Assembly (NCBI RefSeq): GCF_003574965.1
Contig: NZ_CP032317.1
Span: 3,782,001-3,846,000, forward strand
Source of the DNA: Hymenobacter oligotrophus
GTDB lineage: Bacteria; Bacteroidota; Bacteroidia; Cytophagales; Hymenobacteraceae
DNA length: 64,000 nt
Reading direction: 5' to 3'
The notes below the pieces were generated by a model, which was not told where the DNA came from, made no database searches, and saw nothing but the letters and a program-made list of their open reading frames with translations. Positions within the stretch are counted from its first letter, which is position 1. Each line of letters begins with the position of its first letter. Of this stretch, positions 1 to 9,634 are shown piece after piece. The position numbers and the translations under genes are program-made.

Positions 1-121
1 GGTTGCTGGGCAATTTGGCAGAGGCGAGTGAGGTGCGGGTTCATGCGGCTAATGTACTGCACCTACGAACACGCCACGCCTGGCGGAGTTGTAGCTTAGC
101 AACACACATTGCTGCGTAGTT
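1..121. other. Left edge without an assignable gene
   Basis: Two forward frames stay open from the window edge, to a TAG at 97-99 and to a TAG at 117-119, so this could be the last codons of an upstream gene. The translations are not recognisable. A weak TAGCTTAG resembling the -7 box lies at 92-99 and could serve the gene starting at 122. Confidence 0.3.
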
Positions 122-727
122 ATGGCCAAAGCAGACCTCGCAACCCTAGGTGAAGTGTATGCCGCCAACCGACAGGAATGGCGGCAGTGGCTAACCCAAA
201 ACCACGCCGCGGCCGCCGGGGTGTGGCTGGTATACTACAAGAAAGCGAGCGGACGACCCAGCATTAGCTGGGCCGAAGCAGTGGAGGAAGCGTTGTGTTT
301 TGGTTGGATTGACTCCAAAGCCAATACCATTGACGAGCACCGCTACAAACAAGTGTTTACGCCGCGCAAACCGCGCAGCGTGTGGTCGAAAATCAACAAG
401 CAGTACATCGAGCGGCTAATTGCTGATGGGCTGATGCATCCGGCAGGGCTGCGAGCCATAGAAGTAGCAAAGCAAAACGGCAGCTGGACGGCCATCGACT
501 CGGCCGAGAACCTCGAAGTGCCAACCGATCTGGCCGAGGCGCTGGCAGCCAATCAAGCGGCTCGTCGCAATTTCGACACTTTCAGCCCCAGCAACCGCAA
601 ACAACTGCTGCAATGGCTGCTCAGTGCCAAACGCCCCGAAACGCGGGCGCGCCGCGTGGCGGAAGCCGTACAGATGGCTGCTGCCAACCAAACGCTGGTG
701 CAAGCCCAGGCGCAGCGGCGGCTATAG
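122..727 (+). CDS. YdeI/OmpD-associated family protein
   Basis: This 201-residue soluble protein matches the YdeI/OmdA family. The N-terminal part carries the family pattern: a WRxWL segment, then GVWLVYYKK near residue 40, WAEAVEEALCFGWIDS near 50-65, and FTPRKPRSVWSKIN near 80-95. The C-terminal half is helical and rich in Ala and Arg, as in family members with an extra helical domain. No signal peptide or membrane segment is present. The biochemical role is not established; members have been linked to peptide or stress resistance. It stands alone, converging with the Hsp70 gene that ends at 801. Confidence 0.8.
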   Translation: MAKADLATLGEVYAANRQEWRQWLTQNHAAAAGVWLVYYKKASGRPSISWAEAVEEALCFGWIDSKANTIDEHRYKQVFTPRKPRSVWSKINKQYIERLIADGLMHPAGLRAIEVAKQNGSWTAIDSAENLEVPTDLAEALAANQAARRNFDTFSPSNRKQLLQWLLSAKRPETRARRVAEAVQMAAANQTLVQAQAQRRL

Positions 728-800
728 CCTGCTCAAAAACACCGCGGCACCGCAACAGGAGCGTTGCGGTGCCGCGGCTAAAGGAGAAGTTACCGTTGGG

Positions 801-2663
801 CTAGATGATCTTCTTGCCCGACATGGCCTGCTTGATGCTGATTTGCATTACGCGTTCGGCGAAGGGGCGGGTAAGCTCTTCCAGGTCGTCAACGGCGCGG
901 TAAATGGCGTCTTTGTCGCCCGAACCAAGTACGCTGCGCAAAGCATCGGCTTTCTGGCGCGTCTGGCTGATTTCCTCCTCGGTGAGGTGCTGGCCGTTGT
1001 TGTGCACAAACCGATCGACCTGATACAGCATTTGCTCGGCGGCGGTGCGGGCTTCGATAACCATGCGCGCGGCTACGTCGTCCTTGGCGTGCATCAGCGA
1101 GTCCATAAGCATTTGCTCTACTTGGTCGTCGGTGAGACCGTACTGGGGCTTTACCTCGATGCTTTGCTGGATGCCGGAACGCAGCTCGATGGCCTCCACT
1201 TTCAGAATGCCGTCGGCGTTCAGGATAAAATTTACGTCGATTTTGGGCAAGCCGGCGGGCATCGCCGGAATGCCGCGCAGGTCGAACTCGGCCAGCTTGC
1301 GGTTTTCGCGCACCAAATCACGCTCGCCCTGAAACACCGAAATCTTCATGTTCACCTGCCCGTCGACGGAGGTGGTGTACTGGCGGCCGGCTTTCGTTGG
1401 GATTTTGGAATTGCGCGGAATGATGGGGTCCATCAGCCCGCCCATGGTTTCGATACCTAGGGTGAGCGGAGTTACATCGAGCAGCAGAATATCGCGGCGG
1501 TTGCCAGCCAAGATGTCGGCCTGAATGGCGGCACCTAGGGCTACTACCTCGTCGGGGTTGAGCGAGCTGTTGGCTTGCTGCCCGAAGAACTCCGACACGC
1601 TGTCGAACACCAGCGGAACGCGCGTAGAGCCGCCCACCAGCAACACGGCATCGAGCTTATCGGCCGTGAGTTTGGCATCGGCCAGGGCCTGGCGGCACGA
1701 GTCGATGGTGCGCGCCACCAGCGGCTGAATAAGTTGGTTGAACTCAGCGCGGGTAAGCGTCAGGTTTACCTCGCTGTTGAGGGCGGCGCCGAACACTTCT
1801 TCCTGGCTGAGGTGGCGCTTGGCTTGCTCGGCCATTAAGCGCAAGCGCTGTTTCAGCAGCGAATCTTGTTGCACGGCGCTCTGCAGCTCGTGGCGGTGCA
1901 CCCAATGGTTTACCACCACGCGGTCGAAATCGTCGCCGCCTAGGTACGTGTCGCCGTTGGTGCTCAGCACTTCAAAAATGCCTTGGTGCAGGCTCAGGAT
2001 GCTGATGTCGAAAGTGCCGCCGCCTAGGTCGTACACGGCCACGGTTTTCTCTTCCTCGGGCGAGAGACCAATGCCGTAGGCCAAGGCCGCCGCCGTGGGC
2101 TCGTTTACGATGCGCAGCACCTCCAGCCCGGCCAGGCGGCCTGCATCGCGCGTGGCTTGGCGCTGCGAGTCGTTGAAGTAAGCCGGTACGGTAATTACCG
2201 CCTTGTTAACGGGCGTTTTGAGCGAGTGCTCGGCGCGGGCACGCAGCTCTTTCAGGATTTCGGCCGATAGCTCGATGGGGGAGTAGAAGCGGTCTTGCAC
2301 CCGAATCTTCACTAAGCCTTCGGCATCGTCGTCAATAACCTTATAGCCCAGCTCGCCGGCGTGGTTGCCTAGGTCGCGGTACGATTTGCCGAGCAGGCGC
2401 TTTACCGAGTAAATCGTGCGTTCGGGGTCGGTTTCGAGGTATCCTTTGGCGTCGTTGCCGACGATGGGCGCCGAGCCATCGGCCGGAAAATGCACCACCG
2501 ACGGCACAATGGCACCGCGACCCATATCGTTGATGGCAATGGGTTGCCGCGACTCGGGGTGGATGTACGCAACGAGGCTATTGGTGGTACCTAGGTCGAT
2601 GCCGACGATAATCTCCTCCTGCTGGAGGGCGCCGGTCGTTAGGTTGATGGAAACTTTGGCCAT
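801..2663 (-). CDS. hscA: Hsp70-type chaperone, HscA-like
   Basis: A 620-residue Hsp70 protein. The nucleotide-binding domain shows [13 protein letters not shown] (phosphate 1), a [10 protein letters not shown] loop (phosphate 2) and [12 protein letters not shown] (adenosine site). The substrate-binding domain begins after [13 protein letters not shown]. The C-terminus is short and lacks the EEVD-like tail of DnaK, and the N-terminus carries an extra KVSINLTTG strand seen in Bacteroidota proteins annotated as the Fe-S assembly chaperone HscA. HscA would help IscU hand over Fe-S clusters with the J-protein HscB; neither isc nor hscB genes are in view, so the specific role is inferred. I chose the ATG at 2663; an in-frame TTG at 2675 would add four residues. 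Confidence 0.8.
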   Translation of the reverse strand: MAKVSINLTTGALQQEEIIVGIDLGTTNSLVAYIHPESRQPIAINDMGRGAIVPSVVHFPADGSAPIVGNDAKGYLETDPERTIYSVKRLLGKSYRDLGNHAGELGYKVIDDDAEGLVKIRVQDRFYSPIELSAEILKELRARAEHSLKTPVNKAVITVPAYFNDSQRQATRDAGRLAGLEVLRIVNEPTAAALAYGIGLSPEEEKTVAVYDLGGGTFDISILSLHQGIFEVLSTNGDTYLGGDDFDRVVVNHWVHRHELQSAVQQDSLLKQRLRLMAEQAKRHLSQEEVFGAALNSEVNLTLTRAEFNQLIQPLVARTIDSCRQALADAKLTADKLDAVLLVGGSTRVPLVFDSVSEFFGQQANSSLNPDEVVALGAAIQADILAGNRRDILLLDVTPLTLGIETMGGLMDPIIPRNSKIPTKAGRQYTTSVDGQVNMKISVFQGERDLVRENRKLAEFDLRGIPAMPAGLPKIDVNFILNADGILKVEAIELRSGIQQSIEVKPQYGLTDDQVEQMLMDSLMHAKDDVAARMVIEARTAAEQMLYQVDRFVHNNGQHLTEEEISQTRQKADALRSVLGSGDKDAIYRAVDDLEELTRPFAERVMQISIKQAMSGKKII

Positions 2664-2920
2664 AGGAGTGCTCAAGAACGCAGCTCAGCTAAAGGAGCTG
2701 AAGCGCCGGGGGCGCAAAAGTACAACGGAAAAGCCCGCGGGGCAGGGCCGCACGGCTCCGCGCGTTTGCAAAGGCTAACGGGGCACAACAAGGCAACATG
2801 GGCCGTGGTTGCAGCTAGGCCCTAGGTGCCTGGATTGTTACGGCGCCTGGGCACCTAGGGCTATGGCCGGGCTACGGCAGCAAGCAGAAACGGTACTGGC
2901 ACTACGTGCAACAGGGCAAC
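2664..2920. other. Intergenic region upstream of the Hsp70 gene
   Basis: This stretch should hold the promoter of the minus-strand Hsp70 gene. I see no clean TAnnTTTG box. It contains two copies of the CCTAGG palindrome (2821 and 2854) and no credible reading frame. Confidence 0.4.
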
Positions 2921-2954
2921 AAAAAGCCCCAACCGTGCCGGTTGGGGCTTTTTT
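2921..2954 (-). terminator. Bidirectional-type terminator after the amylase gene
   Basis: The arms GCCCCAACC and GGTTGGGGC pair around a five-base loop. An A-run on the left and a T-run on the right allow termination in both directions. It lies 20 bases past the amylase stop and most likely ends that transcript. Confidence 0.8.
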
Positions 2955-2974
2955 ATTAATGAAGCTGAACGCAG

Positions 2975-5341
2975 TTACTTCACCACCAGCTTACGCGTCA
3001 GGTTCAGCTCGGGCACCGTAATGGTGTACAAGCCGCCGGGCAGCTGCTTGGCGGGCAGCACACGGGTAGTGTTGGAGCCGGGGTACAATTTCTGGGTTTG
3101 CTGGTGCACGAGGCGGCCGGTTACGTCGAGCACGCGCAGGTTCACGTCTTGCTCGGTGCCGGTGGTCATCGTCACCTCAATGTGGTCGGCGGCAGCCGGG
3201 TTGGGGTAAATCTCCAGGTTGTTGGCCAGGGCCGGAGCGGCTTCGGGGGCGCCTGCCGTGCCGCGGGCCGCCGTAGCCGTGTTAATGGTGGCCGGCGCCG
3301 TGTACGTTACCTTGATGAACGCCTTCTGAGCGGGGTTGGTAGTAGCGTTCTGGCGGGCCCGGATGGTTAGCCAACCATCGGCCGTGGGCGTGTAGGTGCC
3401 GGTGAGCGTACCGGTGCCCGAGCGGCTGCTTACCAGCGTACCGGCCGAGTTGTAAATGCCCGCTACCAGCGAGTAGGCTCCGTTGGCAGGGTACAGCGTG
3501 TACGTCACGGTTTTGTTGGCGCCTACGTAAATGCGGCCGGCTGTGCGCCATGCCGTAGAGCCAGCGGGCAGTTGACCGCCTTGGCCCAGCGAGCGGCTGT
3601 CACGGTCGCCTAGGTCGTCGGCCAGTTCCCACTCGTGGGTGGTAGCCAGAGCAGGGCGCGAGTAACCGGTGGTAGCGTTTACCGGGGCCCACACCGAGTA
3701 GCCGCGGCGGCCACCTGCCGCCGTGCCGTTGCAAGGCGGCGTATTGATAGCAACGGTTTGCGAAGCACTTACCGTAACGGTGGCCGTGCCGTTGGCGCCC
3801 GAGTAATCCTTCAGCACCGTGCCGGGGGCAAAATCGCACGATACTGTGTTGTTCTGCCAGGCCGAGAAGTTGTCGTTGATGCCGATGATGGCTTTGGTGC
3901 TGCGCTCAATCACCAAGTGGTCTTGCGCCTGCCAACGCACCTTGTATGCCCCATCCTTGAAGCGCAGGTTCTGGTGGCACCAAATCAGATTTTCGAGGTC
4001 GGAGCGGGTGGGCAGGTCGGTGGTGCTGGTGGGGCGGTGCGAGTAGCGCTTGCCCGTGCCGCCCACGTTAAACAGGTCCTCGAAGAAAATTTGGGGCGAA
4101 CCGTCGAGGGCCAAAGCTGCGGCGTACGTGGCCGACAAGCGCGGGTCGAACGGATCGATGTGCGGGGCCAGCTCCGAGCCGGTGTTCCAACCCGTGTAAT
4201 TACCCGTCGAGCCTACTTGTGGCCGGAAGGTGTCGTGGTTGTTTACGAAGGGCACGGTGCGGTGCACGTACTTGCCGCCTTGGTACACCACGCGGCGGCC
4301 CTGCTGGTAGCCCGGCAGCGAGCCAATGTTAAAGTTGCCGCCGCCGCTCACAATGCTGTAGAGGCCATCGCGCAGCGAGAAATCGAAGGTGCCGGCGCGG
4401 TCTTGCACATCGGTGCACCATTGGTCGAGCTGTGCCGAGCCGCCTACCCATTCGCCCACGGCAAACATGGTAGCCCCGCCGTTGGCCCACCCGGCGTTGG
4501 CTTGCAGGTTGTACAGGAAGTCTTCGGTAGCGAAAGCCGGGAAATGCTTCACGGCATCCAGGCGCACGCCATCAAAGCCCACCTGCTTCTTGTACCAAAT
4601 CATCCAGTTGCGCGCCTGGGTGCGCATGTAATCGGCGCTTTGGGCGGGGTTGAAGGTGGCGTTGGAGCTTTGCCCGTACGAACCGTTGTAAAAGCTCACA
4701 TCGGGCCCAAAGTACACGGCGTTCAGGTCGCCGGAAGTCGAGTTGTTGCCGGGGTTGGGGTTGAAGTTCTGCCAGTTTTTGGGCCAACGGCCCGAGCGCG
4801 CCAAGTAGTTGGCCGCGTCCTCGCTCGTGGCCGGCGAGTTGTACGAAACGTAACGGAAGTTTTTGTACTTACTGGTGGTGTAGTCTTCCCAAGCGGCAGG
4901 GTCTTGGCCGCCGGCGCCCGTGCTCGAGCCGGCTCCGTCAACGTGGTTCAGCACCACATCCTGCACTACCTCAATGCCGTTGGCGTGCAACACGGCTACC
5001 ATGCGCAGGAGTTCGTCTTTGGTGCCCATGCGCGTGGCCACAAAACCCTTCTGGTACTTGTCGCCTAGGTCGTAGTGGTCGAAGGGGGAGTAACCGTTGC
5101 CCTGGTTGCCGTTCTTGATAGTAGGCGGAATCCAGACGGCGTCCACGCCCATGGCTTTCAGGCGCGGGGCTAGCTCGGCCAGGTAGTTGGCCCAGCCGTT
5201 GGGGTAGTTAGAATTCCAGTAGTCCCACCAGAAGCCTTGCAGGACAACTTTTTGAGCTTGTGCTGGTTGGCCCGCCAACAGGGCAAAGCCAACCGTAAGC
5301 AGCGCCCCCAAGCGGGAGGCCGCGCGCCACACTTTCAGCAT
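2975..5341 (-). CDS. Secreted GH13 alpha-amylase with T9SS type A sorting domain
   Basis: A 788-residue extracellular starch hydrolase. The ATG at 5341 starts a good signal peptide (MLKVWRAASRLGALLTVGFALLAGQPAQA); an upstream in-frame start would bury it. The GH13 barrel shows region I DVVLNHV, region II GVRLDAVKH (nucleophile D262), region III GEW (acid E297) and region IV FVNNHD (D370), resembling subfamily GH13_5. A beta-rich linker follows. The last ~80 residues begin with LEIYPNP and end GGLYTITVPELNLTRKLVVK, a T9SS type A sorting domain, so export through the outer membrane is expected. No T9SS machinery genes are in the window. Upstream DNA carries two LacI-family operator cores. Confidence 0.93.
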   Translation of the reverse strand: MLKVWRAASRLGALLTVGFALLAGQPAQAQKVVLQGFWWDYWNSNYPNGWANYLAELAPRLKAMGVDAVWIPPTIKNGNQGNGYSPFDHYDLGDKYQKGFVATRMGTKDELLRMVAVLHANGIEVVQDVVLNHVDGAGSSTGAGGQDPAAWEDYTTSKYKNFRYVSYNSPATSEDAANYLARSGRWPKNWQNFNPNPGNNSTSGDLNAVYFGPDVSFYNGSYGQSSNATFNPAQSADYMRTQARNWMIWYKKQVGFDGVRLDAVKHFPAFATEDFLYNLQANAGWANGGATMFAVGEWVGGSAQLDQWCTDVQDRAGTFDFSLRDGLYSIVSGGGNFNIGSLPGYQQGRRVVYQGGKYVHRTVPFVNNHDTFRPQVGSTGNYTGWNTGSELAPHIDPFDPRLSATYAAALALDGSPQIFFEDLFNVGGTGKRYSHRPTSTTDLPTRSDLENLIWCHQNLRFKDGAYKVRWQAQDHLVIERSTKAIIGINDNFSAWQNNTVSCDFAPGTVLKDYSGANGTATVTVSASQTVAINTPPCNGTAAGGRRGYSVWAPVNATTGYSRPALATTHEWELADDLGDRDSRSLGQGGQLPAGSTAWRTAGRIYVGANKTVTYTLYPANGAYSLVAGIYNSAGTLVSSRSGTGTLTGTYTPTADGWLTIRARQNATTNPAQKAFIKVTYTAPATINTATAARGTAGAPEAAPALANNLEIYPNPAAADHIEVTMTTGTEQDVNLRVLDVTGRLVHQQTQKLYPGSNTTRVLPAKQLPGGLYTITVPELNLTRKLVVK

Positions 5342-5436
5342 GTGAGTAGAGGTGTTTTGGGAATGGAGAATGATTAAATAGAACTGGACAAAACGAGGTT
5401 TTGCGGGGCGAAAGTTGCGTAATACTTTTAGATTAA

Positions 5437-5471
5437 GCAAACGATTGCGGCCGGTTTAAGAAACCGTTTGC
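5437..5471 (-). promoter_or_regulatory. Two tandem LacI-family operator-like sites upstream of the amylase
   Basis: Two AAnCGnTT cores, AAACGATT (5439-5446) and AACCGTTT (5462-5469), have centres 23 bases apart, about two helical turns. The first sits in GCAAACGATTGC. Outer arms GCAAACG and CGTTTGC and inner arms CGGTTT and AAACCG also pair. The site begins about 95 bases upstream of the amylase ATG. LacI-family regulators of starch and maltose genes recognise this core; no such regulator is encoded in the window. Confidence 0.5.
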
Positions 5472-5607
5472 GGAACCTGCGAGCATAGTGCTTTGGAATT
5501 ATTACCGCCGCCGCCCTGTTTAAAATTCGTCGCAGCCTACTTCAAACCGGCTGCGTATAATCAGTACTAGTAAAGCCCAAGCCAGCTCCGCCGCAGCATC
5601 TATTCTT

Positions 5608-6447
5608 ATGGAAAAGCAAAGTGTCGTACACCGTTTGCGTTTGAAGGTAAAGGCCCGCCGCGCTGTGCGCCGTGCCTTGCCCTTTGTGGCTTCGCTGTTT
5701 TTGGCCACTCCGCTGGCTGCGCCGGTTACCACCACGGCCGCGCGCACCCAGAGCACGTCGGCTACGGCGCCCGTGAAGCGCGCCTTGGCCAAGGTGATGT
5801 TTGCGCAGGGCACGCGCCAGGTGTACAACGAGTTAAAGCTTAGCGAAAAAGGTTTGAGCTTCGACGTGTTCGAGAAAGCCTACACGGGCTACATGAACCT
5901 GCGCATCCAAGGCAAGCTGAACGACCAGCGGCAACTGCTCACGGTAGTCGACTTCAACCTGCCTTCCACCGAAAAGCGCTTATGGGTGCTCGACTTGGAG
6001 CAGAAAACGGTGCTGTTCAACACGCTGGTGGCCCACGGGCACAACTCCGGCGAAAACATGGCTACCAACTTCTCGAACCAAAACGAGTCGAACATGAGTA
6101 GCCTGGGCTTTTACGTTACCGACACCGAGTACTACGGCAAGCACGGTCGTTCGCTTAAGCTCGACGGCGTTGATCAAGGCTACAACGACAACGCCCGCGA
6201 CCGGGCCGTGGTAATGCACGGAGCCGATTACGTGAGCGAAGATTTTATCCGGCAGTTTGGTCGCCTGGGCCGCAGCCTTGGCTGCCCGGCTTTGCCCATG
6301 GACCAATATGCCCAAATTATCGACGCGGTAGGCGGGGGCACGTGCTTGTTCCTGAACGGCAACTCGCCCGATTACCAATCGCAGTACCTCAACACCGACT
6401 TGGCCGCCAGCGCATTTGCAGCCGCCGACCTAGGCGAGTCCGTATAA
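5608..6447 (+). CDS. Murein L,D-transpeptidase catalytic domain family protein
   Basis: A 279-residue envelope protein of the YkuD_2 type. The N-terminus is basic and then hydrophobic (VASLFLATPLAAPV), consistent with export. The catalytic region holds AHGHNSGENMATNFSNQ, VMHGADYV and GRSLGCPALP, the last with the Cys expected as the active-site nucleophile. Related enzymes cross-link or modify peptidoglycan stem peptides, but this branch is poorly characterised. It is a single gene and converges on the Ldh gene through a shared hairpin. Confidence 0.82.
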   Translation: MEKQSVVHRLRLKVKARRAVRRALPFVASLFLATPLAAPVTTTAARTQSTSATAPVKRALAKVMFAQGTRQVYNELKLSEKGLSFDVFEKAYTGYMNLRIQGKLNDQRQLLTVVDFNLPSTEKRLWVLDLEQKTVLFNTLVAHGHNSGENMATNFSNQNESNMSSLGFYVTDTEYYGKHGRSLKLDGVDQGYNDNARDRAVVMHGADYVSEDFIRQFGRLGRSLGCPALPMDQYAQIIDAVGGGTCLFLNGNSPDYQSQYLNTDLAASAFAAADLGESV

Positions 6448-6504
6448 ATGGCTAGTTGGGTTGGCACTGGCCTGCCCAATTACGTGGAGGATTGGAGGGG
6501 AAAG

Positions 6505-6540
6505 AAAAGGCGCATGCGGCAACTGCCGCATGCGCCTTTT
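6505..6540. terminator. Perfect hairpin terminator shared by two convergent genes
   Basis: AAAAGGCGCATGCGGC pairs perfectly with its complement around the loop AACT. The 16-base stem has A and T ends on either side, so it can stop transcription from both the transpeptidase gene and the dehydrogenase gene. Confidence 0.85.
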
Positions 6541-6562
6541 CGATTTTTGGCCCAGGGGATGC

Positions 6563-7624
6563 TTATAGCTTCACCCCAAACTTTTCGCCCAAGCCGGTGA
6601 GGTCGTCGACCACTTTTTGCAGCAGCGGAATACCCTCGGTTAGGCGTCGCTCCGTCATGCGGCGCTCCGGGTCGCCGGGGATGAGCACTTGCTGATTGGG
6701 CACTGCTTTGGCTCCGCGGAACGTTTCGATCCAGTTATCCATGTGCACCTTAAACTCGGCGGCCGGGCGGAAAGCATCTACGCGCATAACCCCGAAGAAA
6801 TGCCCGATGCCTTGGCCCACCGGGTCGGCGGGCGGCTGCAGAAACGCTACAAAGGGCGGCACCCACGGCCCGTAATTGGCTCCGGATAGCACCGCCGACA
6901 GGATATCAACCGTGGCACCTAGGCCGTAGCCTTTGTGCGAGCCGGTTTCGCCGCCCAGCGGAATGAGCGCGCCGCCATTGCGGGTTTCGGTAGGGTTGGT
7001 GCTGGCGTTGCCGTCGCGGTCTTGTATCCAACCGGCTGGGGCAGGCAGGCCTTTGCGCTCCAGAATTTCCATTTTGCCCTGCGCGGCCGTGGTGGTGGCC
7101 ATATCGAGCACAAAAGGCGGCTGCTCGCCGGCTGGTACAGCCACCGAAATAGGGTTGGTGCCTAGCAGGCGCTCGAGCGAGTAGGTGGGCGCTACCAAAG
7201 GCGAGGCATTGGTCAGGGCAATGCCAATCATGTCGTGCGGTAGCGCCAGCATGGCGTGGTAACCGGCAATGCCAAAGTGGTTGGAGTTGCGCACGGCTAC
7301 CCACCCCGTGCCGGCTACCTGGGCCTTTTCAATAGCCAGGCGCATAGCCCTAGGTGCCACCACCAGGCCCAGGCCGGCATCACCATCAATCACGGCGGTG
7401 CTTGGGGTTTCGTGCACCACGCCAATGCGCGGCGTAGCGTTGATGCGCTTGGCCTCCCAAAGGCGCACGTAGCCGCTCAGGCGCGCCACGCCGTGCGAGT
7501 CGACGCCGCGCAAATCGGCAGACAGCAGGGTTTCGGTAGCTTGGCGGGCATCGTCGGGCGAGCAGCCCATGGCGCGGAACACGCCCTCGGCAAAATTGAA
7601 CAGGCGGGTGTACTCGAAAGTCAC
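6563..7624 (-). CDS. Ldh family (YlbC/AllD-type) NAD(P)-dependent dehydrogenase
   Basis: A 353-residue member of the malate/L-lactate/ureidoglycolate dehydrogenase family, which is unrelated to classical LDH. Family signatures include LRGVDSHGVARL near residue 40, NSNHFGIAGYHA with the likely catalytic His, GTNPISVAVPAGE and the C-terminal GSHKGYGL motif. It would interconvert a 2-hydroxy acid and a 2-oxo acid with a nicotinamide cofactor; the substrate cannot be read from sequence. Translation appears to start at a GTG at 7624. It stands alone, with the Ppx gene just upstream on the same strand. Confidence 0.88.
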   Translation of the reverse strand: MTFEYTRLFNFAEGVFRAMGCSPDDARQATETLLSADLRGVDSHGVARLSGYVRLWEAKRINATPRIGVVHETPSTAVIDGDAGLGLVVAPRAMRLAIEKAQVAGTGWVAVRNSNHFGIAGYHAMLALPHDMIGIALTNASPLVAPTYSLERLLGTNPISVAVPAGEQPPFVLDMATTTAAQGKMEILERKGLPAPAGWIQDRDGNASTNPTETRNGGALIPLGGETGSHKGYGLGATVDILSAVLSGANYGPWVPPFVAFLQPPADPVGQGIGHFFGVMRVDAFRPAAEFKVHMDNWIETFRGAKAVPNQQVLIPGDPERRMTERRLTEGIPLLQKVVDDLTGLGEKFGVKL

Positions 7625-7684
7625 GCGGAAAGCGAAAGAGTGGGGGAAGATGATGTGGCGCTGCCCTAGGTGCAGCGAGCGGTG

Positions 7685-8644
7685 CTAAGCGCGCGGGGCG
7701 TGCAGCATTTCGTACAGCAGGCCTTCTTTCAGTGCGTAAGCCGAAGCCGTGATGTGCGGCAGGCGGCAGGTTTTCAACACAAAGTCGATGAGCACGCAGG
7801 CCACCACAATCATGTCGGCGCGCAGGGGCGTCATGCCGGGCAGTTGCAGGCGCTCGGCGTGCGTTAGCGCAAGCAACTGGTTGTAGCTGTGGTAAAAACT
7901 ATCGAGCGAAATGGCACGGGCCGCGGGCTGGTGCGCGTAGTCCTCGCCGCTGCGGGCCGCCTGCATACCACCTAGGGTATCGAAAGTGCCCGAAGCGCCG
8001 ATGAGGCTAACCGGCCGGAAGTGCTCGGCCGCGGCCAGCATGGGGGCCAGCGCGGTGTGCAAAAATTGGTGTTCGGCCTGCACATCGGCGGGGTGCATGG
8101 GGTCGTGCCGGAAAAACTGATCGAGCAGCCGTTGCGCGCCAATCTCGAAGCTGTGCTTCCAGAAAATGGTATCGGCGTTGGCAATTATGAACTCCACGGA
8201 GCCGCCGCCAATGTCCATCATCAGGTGCGGCTCGGCACCTAGGCATACGGCCCGCCGAATGCCTAGGCAAATCAGCTCGGCCTCGCGGGCGCCGGGTATC
8301 ACCTCCACCCGAATGCCGGTTTGCTCGAAGATATCCTGCACCAGCTCGGGGCCGTTGCGCGCCACCCGAACGGCACTAGTAGCGGTAGCGCGTACATCGG
8401 CAACCTGGTGCAGCTCCATTTCCTCCTGAAACGCTTGCAGCGTGTGCAGGGCCCGCTGGTACGCCGCCGGGGCAATCTCGCCCTGGCTGATACCGCCCTC
8501 GCCCAACTTTACGCCCACTTTGGTGCGCAGCAGCACGGTTGGCTCGCCCGCGGCCGGGTGCTGCGGCAGCTCCACAATGAGCAAGTGAAACGTGTTAGTG
8601 CCCATGTCAATCAGGGCCAAGCGCTGGTGTGGTTTGTGTGACAC
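7685..8644 (-). CDS. Ppx/GppA family phosphatase
   Basis: A 319-residue exopolyphosphatase/pppGpp phosphohydrolase family protein. The ASKHA-type fold shows LIDMGTNTFHLL at the N-terminus, MDIGGGSVEFI near residue 145 and GASGTFDTLGG near 225. It is about the length of the short two-domain Ppx forms and lacks the C-terminal extension of enterobacterial GppA. It probably hydrolyses polyphosphate or pppGpp. The start is a GTG at 8644; the next Met lies inside the first conserved motif, which supports this choice. Confidence 0.88.
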   Translation of the reverse strand: MSHKPHQRLALIDMGTNTFHLLIVELPQHPAAGEPTVLLRTKVGVKLGEGGISQGEIAPAAYQRALHTLQAFQEEMELHQVADVRATATSAVRVARNGPELVQDIFEQTGIRVEVIPGAREAELICLGIRRAVCLGAEPHLMMDIGGGSVEFIIANADTIFWKHSFEIGAQRLLDQFFRHDPMHPADVQAEHQFLHTALAPMLAAAEHFRPVSLIGASGTFDTLGGMQAARSGEDYAHQPAARAISLDSFYHSYNQLLALTHAERLQLPGMTPLRADMIVVACVLIDFVLKTCRLPHITASAYALKEGLLYEMLHAPRA

Positions 8645-8698
8645 TGGAAAGGCAATTACGTGACACGCTACTGGGGCGCAGCAGCTATTGGTTACCTC

Positions 8699-9592
8699 TT
8701 AATTGGCAAAGCGGCAGAAAGTACCTAGGGGCAGCTTACGCAAGCCTTGGTCCTGCAGGTATATCTCGCCGATTTCGCGCTGCTTGCCAAAGGGCGCGTA
8801 AATGGTCTCCATCAGGTTGTCCAGAATCAGCGCCGAGAAGCCGATGGAGTAGAGGTTGATGACGTAGAAGTGGTCTTCGGGGTCGAGCAGCTCGCGGCAC
8901 AGCTTCAGCATCTCGTTTAGTTGGTCTTCGAGCTGCCACTTTTCGCCGTTCGGGCCGCGGCCGTAGGCGGGCGGGTCGAGGATCAGGCCTTGGTACTTGT
9001 TGCCGCGTTTTACTTCGCGCTGCACGTACTTAAAAGCGTCTTCCACCAGCCACCGCACGCCGTCGAGGTTGGAGGCCTCCATGTTGTCGCGGGCCCAGAA
9101 GTTCACTTGTTTTACCGAGTCGAGGTGCGTTACGTCGGCGCCGGCGGCACGGGCGGCCAGGGTAGCGCCGCCGGTATAAGCAAACATGTTCAGCACCCGC
9201 GGCTTGGCGGCGCGGCGCTTTTGGGTTTGCTCGTAGATGAACTGCCAGTTCGGGTCTTGCTCCGGAAACAGGCCCACGTGCTTAAACGACGACAGCCCTA
9301 GGCGGAAACGCAGCTTCAGGCCATCGGGCCGCTCGTAGCTGATTACCCACTGCTCGGCCATGCCGGGCTTTAGCTTCCACTGGCCGCGCTCGGTAGCGGC
9401 GTTGGCGCCTTTTTCGCGGGTGAAGGTGGCGTGGGCGCGCTGCCATTCGCTGGCGGGCAGGTGCGGGTCCCACACGGCCTGGGGCTCGGGGCGGCTCAGC
9501 ACGTAGCGCCCAAAGCGCTCCAGCTTTTGAAAGTTGCCGCTGTCAATCAGCTCGTAGTCGGGCCAGGGACTGGTGGTCAGGAATGAGTACAT
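8699..9592 (-). CDS. Class I SAM-dependent methyltransferase (RlmI/RlmK-like)
   Basis: A 297-residue methyltransferase. Motif I reads RVLNMFAYTGGATLAA, followed by an acidic residue in THLDSVKQ, and motif IV is LILDPPAYGRG; the C-terminus has INLYSIGFSALIL. The layout matches the PF10672-type family that includes 23S rRNA methyltransferases, so an RNA substrate is likely but unproven. No PUA domain is visible. The promoter box for this gene lies inside the leader of the divergent DinB gene. Confidence 0.83.
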   Translation of the reverse strand: MYSFLTTSPWPDYELIDSGNFQKLERFGRYVLSRPEPQAVWDPHLPASEWQRAHATFTREKGANAATERGQWKLKPGMAEQWVISYERPDGLKLRFRLGLSSFKHVGLFPEQDPNWQFIYEQTQKRRAAKPRVLNMFAYTGGATLAARAAGADVTHLDSVKQVNFWARDNMEASNLDGVRWLVEDAFKYVQREVKRGNKYQGLILDPPAYGRGPNGEKWQLEDQLNEMLKLCRELLDPEDHFYVINLYSIGFSALILDNLMETIYAPFGKQREIGEIYLQDQGLRKLPLGTFCRFAN

Positions 9593-9596
9593 GCGC

Positions 9597-9634
9597 TACC
9601 TTTGATATACCCCGCAAGCGGGCCGGCAAAGGTA
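9597..9634. promoter_or_regulatory. Divergent promoters with face-to-face -7 boxes
   Basis: TACCTTTG occurs on the plus strand at 9597-9604 (toward DinB) and on the minus strand at 9634-9627 (toward the methyltransferase). Each box fits the Bacteroidota TAnnTTTG consensus, and the two transcripts would overlap at their 5' ends. I see no well-spaced -33 TTG for either. Confidence 0.5.

Noticed and set aside
3635-5068. A 477-codon plus-strand frame opposite the amylase
   Set aside because: Low-complexity Ala/Arg/Val translation and no domain; the minus-strand amylase has intact catalytic motifs.
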